Below, piece by piece: positions 35,210 through 46,400 of a stretch of DNA of 64,000 nt. The translations under genes and the position numbers were made by a program. The notes beneath the pieces are model-generated. The model made no database searches and had not been told where the DNA came from. It saw nothing but the letters and a program-made list of their open reading frames with translations. The stretch is from Liquidambar formosana (taxonomy: Eukaryota; Streptophyta; Magnoliopsida; Saxifragales; Altingiaceae), in the NCBI GenBank assembly GCA_039720395.1, contig CM077823.1, forward strand, positions 37,368,536 to 37,432,535, written 5' to 3'. Within the stretch, counting starts at the first letter, position 1. Every line of letters starts with the position of its first letter.

Positions 35210-35217
35210 ATGAAAAC

Positions 35218-36849
35218 TTGATACGGTAATATTGCAAGAAATTCTAAAATGGGCAATATAGCATCATTTGCAGTGATAGCTCAAAACTTTCTAGATGGCT
35301 CCATTTAAGAAATTTTAGTTGTAGCTTCAAACGCTATGAATTTCCATGGGACATTCAAGTAGGTTCTGAATTGATGTGGAGGTGTTAATCACCATTAATG
35401 GTGAAAACGACTCATGATATAATAGGACTTGCATAGTTACAAAGGATGGAGCGTATGCAGCAAAAATTGGAGCCGATTTAGGGCAATCTGATAAAAATTA
35501 TATTCTTCTTCCTCACAGCTATTGAATTTCATTAAGGAAAATATCACAGCTCTTCCATGCATAAAATGCTTTTCAAAATTTACTATTTGATTTAGTTGAT
35601 TTCTGTCTCCAACACCATTGATTGTTTCCAAAATTCAATACTAGAACTGCCCTGCTCAGCACATACCCTGATTGGCTAATTCAACCACATTCCACATTCA
35701 AAAATCTCATCCTCATCCAAGCTTTTTACCCAGAAATTATGCTTCCCTTTAATCACGCTTAGTTTCCCCTTTTTCCAAGATCATGTGCTTAGGCATCAAA
35801 TATTTTAGCCACGCCGAACAAACAAAACTAAAAACCAGAAACATGCATCTTGATTTTCGAAACCGGACACATGTCAAAATAAGAAGTAAACAACCATAGA
35901 TCCCGATCATAATCATCGTAAAAGACGTACCGAAATTCCTTTATTTTTTTGGGTCTAAAGTCTAAACTCGCATTATTAAACCAACTTAGCTTAACTTCGT
36001 CAAGATATATGCTTTCTCATATAGAGAGCCGCATTTTCTTGAGACCAACCCACTTGTACTTGGCTCTTATATTTTGGAATTTCTTCTTCCCCTTTTGAGT
36101 TGGGAACTGGATTTCCATTAGTGAACATTTCTTCAGATTAAATTTGAATGTGAGGCTATTGATTGGCTTGTCATGAGGGGACCATAGCTACTTTTTTTTG
36201 GTCCTGAAGGAGCCTGGATGAGGATCATCATGGCTGGGCGGCTTGTATCTTCTGCTAGTACCCTTTTTCTTTTTTGCAATTTATTTAAAAGTCTAGCTTT
36301 TCAGGATTGTACTTTAAATCTTTTTCATCTCAAACTGCAATGGAAATGGTGTTCATCATCGTTACTTTCTTAATGTATACCTAAAACGCTCACATGGTCC
36401 AATCACGAGATTAAATTTAGGTTAAACTTAATTATGCACACTTTTGTCAGGTTTCGAATAGAATATTTGGCACTAAACGCCAAAAATCAGCCTTTATTAG
36501 ATGATTTTGGACCGTTAATTTCAATCAATTTTCTTGAGGGTGGAAAACTGCCCAGAATTATTGTAGTTAAGAATGGTTAGATCAAATGATTAACCCATTT
36601 AATTTTCAAAATGAGACGCATCGTATATAGGGGAATTATAGATTGGTCCACCCACGAGCAAATAATTATAATTAGTAGTCATTTGTATTGAATTATAATT
36701 ATTTGCTCATAGCTGGACCAATCAGTAATTCCCCTAGTATATTATTGAAACCTAACAAGATATGATGTAAGTCATGCCATCAATCCCCGGTAAACATCAA
36801 ATGAGTACTGTAGAGGACACCTAGATAATATCTAGTAGATATGGGTACG

Positions 36850-36888
<39 letters not shown>

Positions 36889-37350
36889 AACTAAAATGTT
36901 AGACATGTGTTCACATGTTTGAACACATCATAGCAAGATGCAATGACAAATAGTCAAAATCTTAATTTTCTAGTCAAGTTTGACTTGATAAAGATTAAGG
37001 TCTTACCAACAAACGAAAACGGAAAGTTTTGAATTCAATTTCTCATTCTTTCTTAAGATTAGCCATGTAATAACCTAAGAGTATTTTGGTATTTCAATAA
37101 TATGTTTTGACTCCTTTCTAGGTCATGACAAGCCACAACTTAAATTTATCTTGAATATTAACTGATGTGTGTGCTTGAAGGAGTTAACGTGGCTAAAGAT
37201 TAGATACCTCTCTTGGCCAAAAAAAAAAAAAAAAAAAAAAAAAAGGTGTAAAAGTTTGACGTTACACTTGAGGCAACGGTGTGGTCTGTTGTTGGTTGGT
37301 CTTCTTGTTTAACAAATGGTTGTTAACATATATGATGGAATCTAGCCTAC

Positions 37351-37385
<35 letters not shown>

Positions 37386-37466
37386 GGGAAAGTTAACCTC
37401 ATGTTATTGGGTCATGACTCCTGAGCAGCTAGTTATCACTCCTAACCCATCAGAATTCTATCAAAC
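35218..37466. other. Intergenic / 5' flank of the ARM-TPR gene
   Basis: No coding block seen. Contains a hairpin element (36630-36734), (TA)n at 36852-36886, an A tract at about 37219-37243 and (CT)n at 37357-37384. The CT tract, 80-110 bp upstream of the start codon at 37467, is probably part of the promoter or 5' UTR of that gene. Confidence 0.4.
36630..36734. mobile_element. Small foldback MITE, 105 bp
   Basis: The left arm GGGGAATTATAGATTGGTCC pairs with the right arm (reverse complement GGGGAATTACTGATTGGTCC). The pairing continues through GAGCAAATAATTATAATT, leaving a loop of about 15 bases. TA dinucleotides abut both ends (36628-36629, 36735-36736), as expected for a Tc1/Mariner-type (Stowaway-like) duplication. 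The termini are not the usual Stowaway CTCCCTCC. The structure could equally be transcribed into a small-RNA hairpin. Confidence 0.6.
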
Positions 37467-40400
37467 TTGGCCATCTCTCTGATGCCCATCAGAATCCCAG
37501 TTCTTTCCCACTCATCCATGTATTCACAACAAAACAACACCACTGGCAAGAATGCAAAAATCCCCGCAGACCCAACTTGCACCAAGCCATGCTGTTTCTT
37601 CTGCAACATGAACGAGCCAGAGCCATTTCTCAGAAGAGCAAAAATTGCCAAATTCTTCAAAAACATGCCTCACTGCGACGACCAAGAACACGTCCTAGCA
37701 TTAAGCAGCCTCTGGAAGATCGCTATGACTCAACCAAACGACCCAGAATTTCCCTCCCTCGGCATTTTCAAATGCATGGCTAATCTAATCCACAGAGGTA
37801 TCAACGACAGAGACTGGCTTCTCAGAGACCAAAACATCTACATCCCATATTACGCGGCTCACATTATCGGCTCCTACACCATGAACAAGGCTCAATTCGC
37901 AGTGAAAGCTGTTCGATCGGGTGTGGTGCCACCATTAATGGAGCTTATGAGAGGCAAGATCAGCTGGGTCGAGCAGCGAGTCGCTGTTCGTGCACTTGGT
38001 CACTTGGCAAGCCATGAAAGAACCTTTGAAGCCATTGCTCTGTATGAAGAAGAGATAGTAAATTTAGCCATGGAAATAGCTTCAACCTGCCTCGATGCCG
38101 TGTACGTCAAATTTGTCGGGGTGAAGGATATAAAGAGATTGAAGTACCATTGTGACCTGCTCACAAGAGGGGTTGGAGGGCTAGAAATTGAGAACAGAAA
38201 AGCAGAGGAATGGGCTAGCCAACTTCAGTGCTGGTCTATTCATCTCCTACTCTGCTTCGCATGCAAACAGAGATCTCTAAACTCAATCTGCAATGAAAAT
38301 TTCTTAGAGGATTTGTGTGAAATGTGGAGTGGTTTGGCTAATCGCTCCTCTCCTGCTGGAATTGGATTGATTAGAACTCTGTGTTACACCAAAATTGGAA
38401 GAAAAAGCATTGCAGATTTGAAGGAAGTCATAGAAAGTCTCTGCAATATCTCTAGGTCTTCAGATGATTGGCAGTATATGGCTATTCACTGTCTTCTTTT
38501 ACTTCTCAAAGACCCAGAAACGAGATATAAAGTCATAGATTTTGCAGCTTTGTCTCTCGCTGATTTGGTTGAAATTAGAAGCATTGGAAAAAGGGAAAAG
38601 GCAGGGGAAGCAATCACGCAAGCACTGTTACAAGATTTCCATAAAATCAAATACGGTAATTTGAAATTGAAGAGTACAAGAGCCGAGAAAGTGTTGAAAG
38701 AGATATGGGATTTGAAGGTGGAGAGAAGAAAAACAGAGAAGCTGATGTCCGAAGAGGAAATCAGAGAGAGAAAGATGTTGGTGGCTTTATTGAAACAAGA
38801 AGGAAATCACAAATTTTGGTCTGGAGACATTGAAGAAGCTGTGACAAAGTATTCAAAAGGATTGGACTTGTGCCTATTGAAGATGAGGAAGGAAAGGGTT
38901 GTTCTTTATAGCAACAGAGCCCAATGTCATTTGCTACTTAAAGACCCAGAAGCAGCCATTAGCGATTCAACTCGAGCTCTGAGCTTGTCAGGTAGAGTGA
39001 ATTCTCACAGTAAGAGTTTGTGGAGAAGATCACAGGCTTATGACATGAAAGGGTTGGCGAAGGAAAGCTTGATGGATTGTTTAATGTTCATCAATGGCAG
39101 AATGAAGGGTGAGGACACCAAGTATTTGAAGATCCCATACTATGCGGCACGTATGATTAACAAGCAGATGAACGCGACGTGGATTTTTGCTTCTTCCAAG
39201 TCAAAGACATGCAACGATCAAGAAGAAAGACGAGAGCCCAACGGCCGGGACAAAGTTGATAAAGGGGTGATGGAGATCAAGGACAACAATGGGGGTCTCC
39301 CTGGTAAGTTTCTAACCTTGACTTTTGAGTTATTCACTTTTAGCGCTGCCTTTAGAACGAGGGTAAGAATAGGATGGTCCTTACATTTCTAACATCTTTT
39401 GAATTGTTTAGTTGACTATTAAAAAAGGGATAAGTTTTCCCTTGTGATTATTGCAGCAATTATTCCTCCTCAACTCAGAAGGAATGATCCTTCTTCTTCT
39501 TCTTCTTCTTCTTCGTTTTTTCACTTTTTTTTTTTTTTTTTTTTTTTTTTGGGAAATTTGATGGAAGACCATTCTCAAATAAAATCACAAAAAGTAATTC
39601 AAAAGAAACTGGGAATTACTTTTTCTAATTGATGGAATTTTGGAATGCCAATTCATTTTCAAGGCAATCAATTAGTCTTAGACATTAGAATGGAATGATC
39701 ATTTCCTTTCCATTCTCATTCCTATTTACATCTTATTTCCTCTCTATTTTATTCACGCAAATCAAACACAGCCTCAAAATACTAAAAGTAAATTGAGCAA
39801 ATGTGCCTATCATTACCCTTTTCTTTTTTATTGCATACATGGCAAGTTCTTAATCTCAGATTACATTTTTTAACAGTGATATGTATTATAACTCGCCATT
39901 TCTTGGTCATCAATTGATAGTATTTTACCATAATTTTGCACCCAACTAATCTTTGGGCACATGCTATCTATGGGACAAAGTCCATAAAGTGACCTTGAGA
40001 GGGAGTGGTAAGAATTAAACTCAAGACCTCTTACTTAGCAAAAGACTCTAAGACCACTCAATCTACCCCTCAAGATTCAGTCCGTAATACCCTACCAATA
40101 TGTAATTCAAATCACATAATGTGAAACATAATTAACTTTCCTTCCAAACTTTTTGACGACCCTAAAAATTTCTTGTTATTCCTCTACTTAATGCGTATTG
40201 CAATTAGCATTGATTTAGCGTAACAGGCTGTATGAAAAGAATTATTCACCTAAATTTGTTACAATGGCGGATGCTAACATGCGCAAAAATGGCGACGCAG
40301 AGAACTGACAACAGGCTGTGGAACTTTTGAGTAATTGGCATGCGTGCTTGGTGAAGACAGATCAATAATAAAGTGGGATTCATCTGGCTAGCATGCGCAC

Positions 40401-40544
40401 GTTAGGGTTTTTGGGTGTGTGTTTAAGTTGATAACTTTTCCAAGGTACCGTTTTTGTTTCCTTTCAGGTGCTTCCACCACCGTAAAAGGAGCGTGGATTG
40501 CAAAAGGACGGAGTAGAAGAAAGCTAGAAAGGGCTGGTCGTTGA
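37467..40544 (+). CDS. Armadillo-repeat / TPR-like protein
   Basis: Plant protein of an uncharacterised ARM/TPR family. Exon 1 is 37467-39303 (612 codons plus one base), donor CCTG|GTAAGT. Proposed exon 2 is 40468-40544 after TTTCCTTTCAG, adding a basic tail (GAWIAKGRSRRKLERAGR) and a TGA; total 637 residues. The N-terminus has a Cys cluster (CTKPCCFFC, 38-46). Helical armadillo-like repeats follow at about 75-400 (for example AVRALGHLASHERTFEAIALYE). A C-terminal TPR array at about 440-545 contains QEGNHKFWSGDIEEAVTKYS and LYSNRAQCHLLLKDPEAAI. The TPR part resembles Hsp70/Hsp90 co-chaperone TPRs, suggesting a scaffold or chaperone-adaptor role, but no specific function is known to me. Starts at Met6 or Met18 are also possible. 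Exon 1 is certain; exon 2 is inferred from splice signals and phase. Confidence 0.85.
39424..40440 (+). other. Intron of the ARM-TPR gene with low-complexity and MITE-like debris
   Basis: Within the proposed intron 39304-40467. Contains (TTC)n near 39490-39513, a long T tract (about 39525-39550) and a segment ending AATCAAACACAGCC (about 39765), which resembles the terminus of a Tourist-like MITE without a clear partner end. Confidence 0.35.
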
Positions 40545-40925
40545 GGGAAAAAAGTGTCGGTGTACACAATGCTGGATTGGCACGTGTCAAAACAGGGGCA
40601 AGAGAAATGATCAAGTGTTGTGCATCAAAAGGAATAAGCATCGTTGCTCCAATATATGGTCTGATTGATATAAAAGATGAGTCGATGATGATGTCTAATC
40701 ATACAAATGGAAGCACTGAAGCGCACACCTTGCTCATGAGTTTGCAGCTTCTTCAAGCTGATTCAAATTCACTCACTTTAAAAAATGAATCAGAATTGAC
40801 AATCTGACGGGTTTGTAATTATGTTAGCAGCATAATATATCATCATCTAATATGTTGTGGTACCATGTATTACCTCATTCACTGAAAACCTATTGCACCT
40901 ATGGATCCCCTCTCCCCCCCCCCCC

Positions 40926-40956
<31 letters not shown>

Positions 40957-43469
40957 CTCTGAATACCAATCTTGCAACTTATCCCAAAAGATCAATCCTC
41001 TCAACATTACTTCTTTTATTTCTTTGTAATTACAAAAGGTGTTATCCCTTCACCTCGTGTCAACACATTGGGAAGATGCCAAGACCTAAACATTGAGAAG
41101 ATGCTAAGAGTTGAAATCATGACATTTGAAAAATATTCTAACTTCTCAACCACTGAGAGAAAATAGACATGTGAACACACGTTACATAATGGAAATAAGT
41201 TTCCTTTAATGTGTGACACACGAGCACAATGACAATATCTCGTCAATAATTAAACTTACTTAAACATAATCCCACCGCTGCATAGGTGGGAAGATTTATA
41301 ATTAAAAAATAAATAAAACGCCCAATTTAGATTTGAAGTGTTATCTCTCTAGTCTCCACATGTTACAGAATAAATAAAACTTCCCATAACTTTTTCAAGA
41401 AATGCCACCATAATCGCACAATTAATAAAACTTCCCATCACTTTTAGAGATACCACTTACAGGACCGACAGCGCTTCCATTTACATGAGTCATCATTTAC
41501 CACTTTTGCATGAAAGGCTAGAATAATAGAGAGATATCACAGTTGGGGCGTCTGCCTAACGTCTCCTAAACTAATTGGGCGGCCAATTGTTACTTTTACT
41601 GCTGAACTCTCTATCATGACAGCAAGAAAAGACCAAACCGTTCGTTGTGTCCTCATCGACTATTGGCTGAAGGCCTCTTTCAGATTACGACCCGCTATCT
41701 AACACAAGGCATAAAAATATCTACCACATTTCTATTCTTAATTCCAAAGCTAGATTTTGCTGGATACCGTATCGTACCTACCCGCACAATATTATGATTG
41801 TGCGAGCCACAGCCATTTGAAATTATTGCTCACATACAGCAGTACATAATAAATTATAATATGTTTGTTACAAATACCTACTACTGATTAGAGTGGTGAG
41901 CATGGTTGGATTTGTGCAATCAAGCTGAAATTACATTTGAGAATGACATATTTTGGTTGATAATGTAAAATCCCCTATCCAACCCTGTTGCTTTGGTTAT
42001 CACCTGTCTATATCCATGTGGTACCTTGAACCATGATATTTTTTAGGTCATAAATGTCGGATTCATGTGGCTAATCATCAACCTCCCCAAACCACCCTAT
42101 AACCCCACACCCCAATATATATAAATATATATGAAAATTTTTAGGTGGGGACGTCTTGATATAAGTTGCATCATCAGCACAATGCATTAGGGATTGTATG
42201 CATGCATGGGATGAGTTGTAGTACTTATATGAGGACGTCCTTATAAGAACAGGACTGTATAGAGAGAGAGGGACAGAGTTAACTAATGCCCTTACCCTTC
42301 TAAATAGTGACAACATGCTAGTTAAAATAAAAATAAAACCATGGATTTTACAGTCTAATAATCAAATATTCATTTGCGCAATGATCCAATAACAAAGCTG
42401 ACAAAAGACACATCCGTCGCCGAACCAGCACATGCTAAAATAGCCATTTATATCAGATGTTAAAAAAATTAATTAACTGCAAGCTAACCTTTGAGAGAGG
42501 AAGGAAAGAGGAGAGGGGGGGGGGGGGGGGCTCAGATTTCATACTAGCTATATAGTACAGTACACTAATGTACAACAAGCACACAATCCTATGATATATA
42601 AGCCAGTGAAGGTATGAAGGGATCTTTGATCAAACTGACCCAGGCTTTCTCCACAGGTCCCAGATTCTACACAATGGTCCACTCCAGGAAAGATCAACTG
42701 CCAAAAATCCGTTGATTTCCTTATATATTCTGTACCAAGGTTAAATTCAAAAGTCAAGATATAGTTATTAAGAGACCACTTGTATGCCCCATGGAGATGA
42801 GATCATTCCATTTGTGTGTTCGCATAGCATTGGAAATGAGTCCATATTGTTTCACTTTAGTCCATGGAACAAATTATTTTTTATTTATCATAACATCAAA
42901 TTTAGGACTTAAGAAAGACAGGCACAGGTCAACTAAACGGTATTCCCATAGCAATTGGGGTTATGAATTTTTAGTTTGTGGGAGGAAGTATGGGATCTGT
43001 AGTAGGCAAGAAAAGCACTCGGTTGATCAAGTATGCTACCAATAAAAGAAATACTAGAGTGCACTTCTGGAGGAGCACGCATGCAAGAAGGAACTTTGAG
43101 CTTTGGAAATGAATAAAATATCTTCCGCTTTATACTATTATCAAGCAAATAAAAAGTCATTCTACGTATAAATCCTTAGATCTATTAATGGTAGGGTGAC
43201 AGCTAGTTTTGGTGTCAACATTATAAATATTGTCATCAAAGGCCAAAAGGCATTATATTCAATTCCATTATTATTATTGTCATAACTTCAACCTTTGCAA
43301 TGATTCCATTCGTGTTTGTTAATTTCCATTGCAAATAATCGATATACGTCTCCAAATGCCGGGGAAAACAAGAGGGAGTGATTCATTTTCAATAGAATTT
43401 TAATACCCTCTAATATATTTAACAGACCTACTAATGCAGTAAACTAACCTCTTCAGATATCGAAAGAGC
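40545..43469. other. Intergenic stretch between the ARM-TPR gene and SRFR1
   Basis: No gene recognised. Holds a 23-C run followed by (TC)n (40914-40955), a 16-G run (42515-42530), and a partial foldback near 42140-42250 (GATATAAGTTGCATCATCAGC) resembling the element at 7181. The last several hundred bases before 43470 are presumably the SRFR1 3' UTR and downstream sequence. Confidence 0.4.
40914..40955. repeat. Poly-C / CT microsatellite
   Basis: Twenty-three consecutive C followed by (TC)n. Runs this long are prone to sequencing and assembly length errors. Confidence 0.9.
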
Positions 43470-46400
43470 TCAGTCGTCATACGAGCTCAGAGCAGCAACT
43501 ACTGATCCTGTTGTCGCAAAGGTTGACGACACGTCAGGATAATCTTTCCAGGATGTTCTGACCTTGAGAGATGGATACAACCAACTCTTTACAGAATCCA
43601 CAAAGGCGTTTGGATCAAAGTTCAGAATGGCTTCCCAATCCACCTGAAAACCTTGTGGAATGTTCCCCGTGAACTCCATATTAGCAGCAAGCAACAATCC
43701 AAGCAAAACTACAAACCCAACAGCTGCAGAGCCTCTTGATAGAGGCATAAAATTGTACCTGAAAATTAATCCAGTTTAATTTTACAAGAACAGCATAAAT
43801 TGTCTAGAAGACAAAATTTCAAAGCACTGAATATCACATTTTACCAGTAAAATGTCATCCTTAGAATTGCATCTCTCACATTTTCAAGGACACTGAAATC
43901 AGTAGACCCGTAAGTTTCACCGCAATAAGCACTGCATAGAGCCTGCAAAACCATAGTTGGGTGTATTATAACTTATAATGTAACAGCAGTGATTCATCTG
44001 AGGAAAACATATAAAAAAATCATTTCGATTCCGACAACAAAGGCTGACCAATAAGTCTATCAAATGAGTAATTCCTTAGTCCTTATAGTTGACAAAAATG
44101 AGGAAAAGAGATAAGCATATCTAAGTCAAACCTAGCCTTGTCCAGTATGCAACTACATATCCAGCTGCCTCCCCATTAGGGAGAAATGGAGACTGGAGAG
44201 CATAGGATTAAGTCTCGAAATTCTAAATTCATGCTTAAGCAGCTTTGGACAACACCCCAGCATTTGCCTAGGCTTAGGGATCACACACACATACAATCAA
44301 GGGCTGGAAAGAAGGTAACAGAAGTCCTTATTATACCATTTGTTGCTTCAAACCATTTATAAATTTCAGAATTAGGCACCCTCATTGGGGAATGTGATAC
44401 ACTCTCCAGAAAAAGATAAACTCATGTGGGCCAAATCCTATCATATATACTCATTACATATAGTAAAATTCAGTGCAGTGCACAACACCTCAAGTCGCAA
44501 TCAGAAAGAACTGTTCAGGAAGGCCAAAGCTGCATCTCCCATGGAAGTCACTGTTCCTAATGAATGAGTTCTAACTTCTAAGTCTGGCCAAAAATAACAG
44601 AAAAAACACCTGAAGTCATGATGACTAGTGGATTAATTCTAAGTTTTGACAAATAATGTAAAACACCAGAAGTCATCTATTCTCATTAAGCAGTCCACTT
44701 GGCGTGACAGATTAGGCTCAACTAGGTTGGAAAGCTACATTGGTAACATTTCCAAAGGTGCAAAAACATGGCTCACAGTCATATCTCATGCTCCTTGTGG
44801 ATACCCTATCATGTCAATTTTAGAAGAACCATATCATATGTTCAACTAAAGTCAGAGGTGATCGTGCTGCAGAGAGCCATTTTGACAGAAAATTTTAGCA
44901 GAGCATTAAGTGAAAGATGGATTAATCAGACCATATCATATGTCTAGAAATATCAGGACAAGCTATGGGCTAGAAATACGAGGATAAGCTATCGGCTCAA
45001 GTTTGAGGTCTAGAGCGACATACATCCCAAGCTGCTGTCATTTCTGCATTAAATTCCTCCCATCTAGAAGGCGTACAAGGTGTTTTGATCGCAAAGTCAT
45101 ATCCACGTTCCCTGGAAAATCATATAATTTTTTTAAACAACTACAATAAATAAAATAGAGAGAGGAGGGAGGGAAAATAAAAGCTACAAGCTAATTATGA
45201 CAGCTGAATATAAATTACATTTTCAATAGGGTGATTCGGGTCCCTTCAAATTGCTTCCTGAAAAAAGCATAAACAATAAGAAATTAGGTCATGGCAAAAA
45301 AATTCGAATGCCTAACACAACATGTTTTTCTTTGTAGGCAAGATTACCCCTCAATTGCAGTACTGTTGCACCAAGTAGCTAACCAGAAGTCCTCACCGAC
45401 AACTCTGTAAATATCAGAGCAGGATTCTGCATGCATAATCTACACAAATATTTAACCATTAGCTATTCAAATAAATTTTAATATAAGAAAGCAGACATAT
45501 CTGATGGTGGTATTCCATGTGAAATTAAATGAACAGAGCCAGAAAACATGATCCAAAAGTAATAATTCTCTTTGGAGAAAAAAAATTCATATATTTTATG
45601 ATGCCAACTACCATTCTAGATCAACAAACTTTAAAGTGTGATTGAGGGATTCAAGCAAGAGGGAGAGCCGAAAGACTCCCAAGCAGAACCCATCCAGTAA
45701 TTAGTCCATACATCATGACCTATAATCACTGATTTGGAGCCTATACTTGGCTCATGAATTCGCAGATGCACCTGGAACAGACAAAATTCAGTTGGATAGC
45801 CTATAAAATCGTAACCTATTGAATCTCTGACTTGACAACTCTAAAGTGAAGAACCCAAAGAAGTCAAGCTTAGGCATCAGGCATGCAAGGAAAGCCCATA
45901 AAATCCTTGCCATTGATATTCTGCTCTTTATACTCCATGAATTCCTCTAGGTGGCCCTTCCAAATGCTTTCATGTCCAGACCCGGTGCCTAAAATTCAGA
46001 TTGCGTAGGTTTGATGAGATTTTAGAGTAAGTTCAACAGAAAACTGGGGGCATTGTAACTGCTTGCCATGTCTAAACCTGGACTGAACTGAGACTTTGGA
46101 CATATGAAACCAATGATCTGTATCAATCTGGATTTCTGTGAGAGGCAATGGGACTTAAAAAAATAAAAATAAAAAATTTGCCACAATGCCATGCGCCCAT
46201 GCCTATGCATAGTGACAACGCAACACCACTCAATAAAGCCTTAATCCCAACTATTCGGGTAGGCTATACATTCTTTTTCGCCATCTGGATCTATTTAAGG
46301 GCATATCCTCCATTGATTCATTGACAACTATGTCAGTTCCAAACACCTATAGCACATTATGTTTTAGCCTACCACTTGTCCTTTCGGTGAATCAAATTAG

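Larger units (their letters stand above)
32930..35217. repeat. 1.26-kb direct tandem duplication containing nested MITEs
   Basis: Copy A (32930-34185) and copy B (34190-35217) start with CATTTTTAAAGGACTGGTTCC, exactly 1,260 bp apart, and stay collinear with only scattered substitutions to ...CTTAGRTGAAAA. Copy A is longer because of a 218-bp MITE that copy B lacks. Both copies contain the same 355-bp inverted-repeat element at their right side. No gene is present. Confidence 0.9.

Noticed and set aside
39457..39632. Alternative exon 2 of the ARM-TPR gene after ATTGCAG at 39456
   Set aside because: It keeps frame but runs into a TTC microsatellite and T tract, encoding Ser and Phe runs. The acceptor at 40467 has a better pyrimidine tract and yields a compact basic tail with a proper stop.
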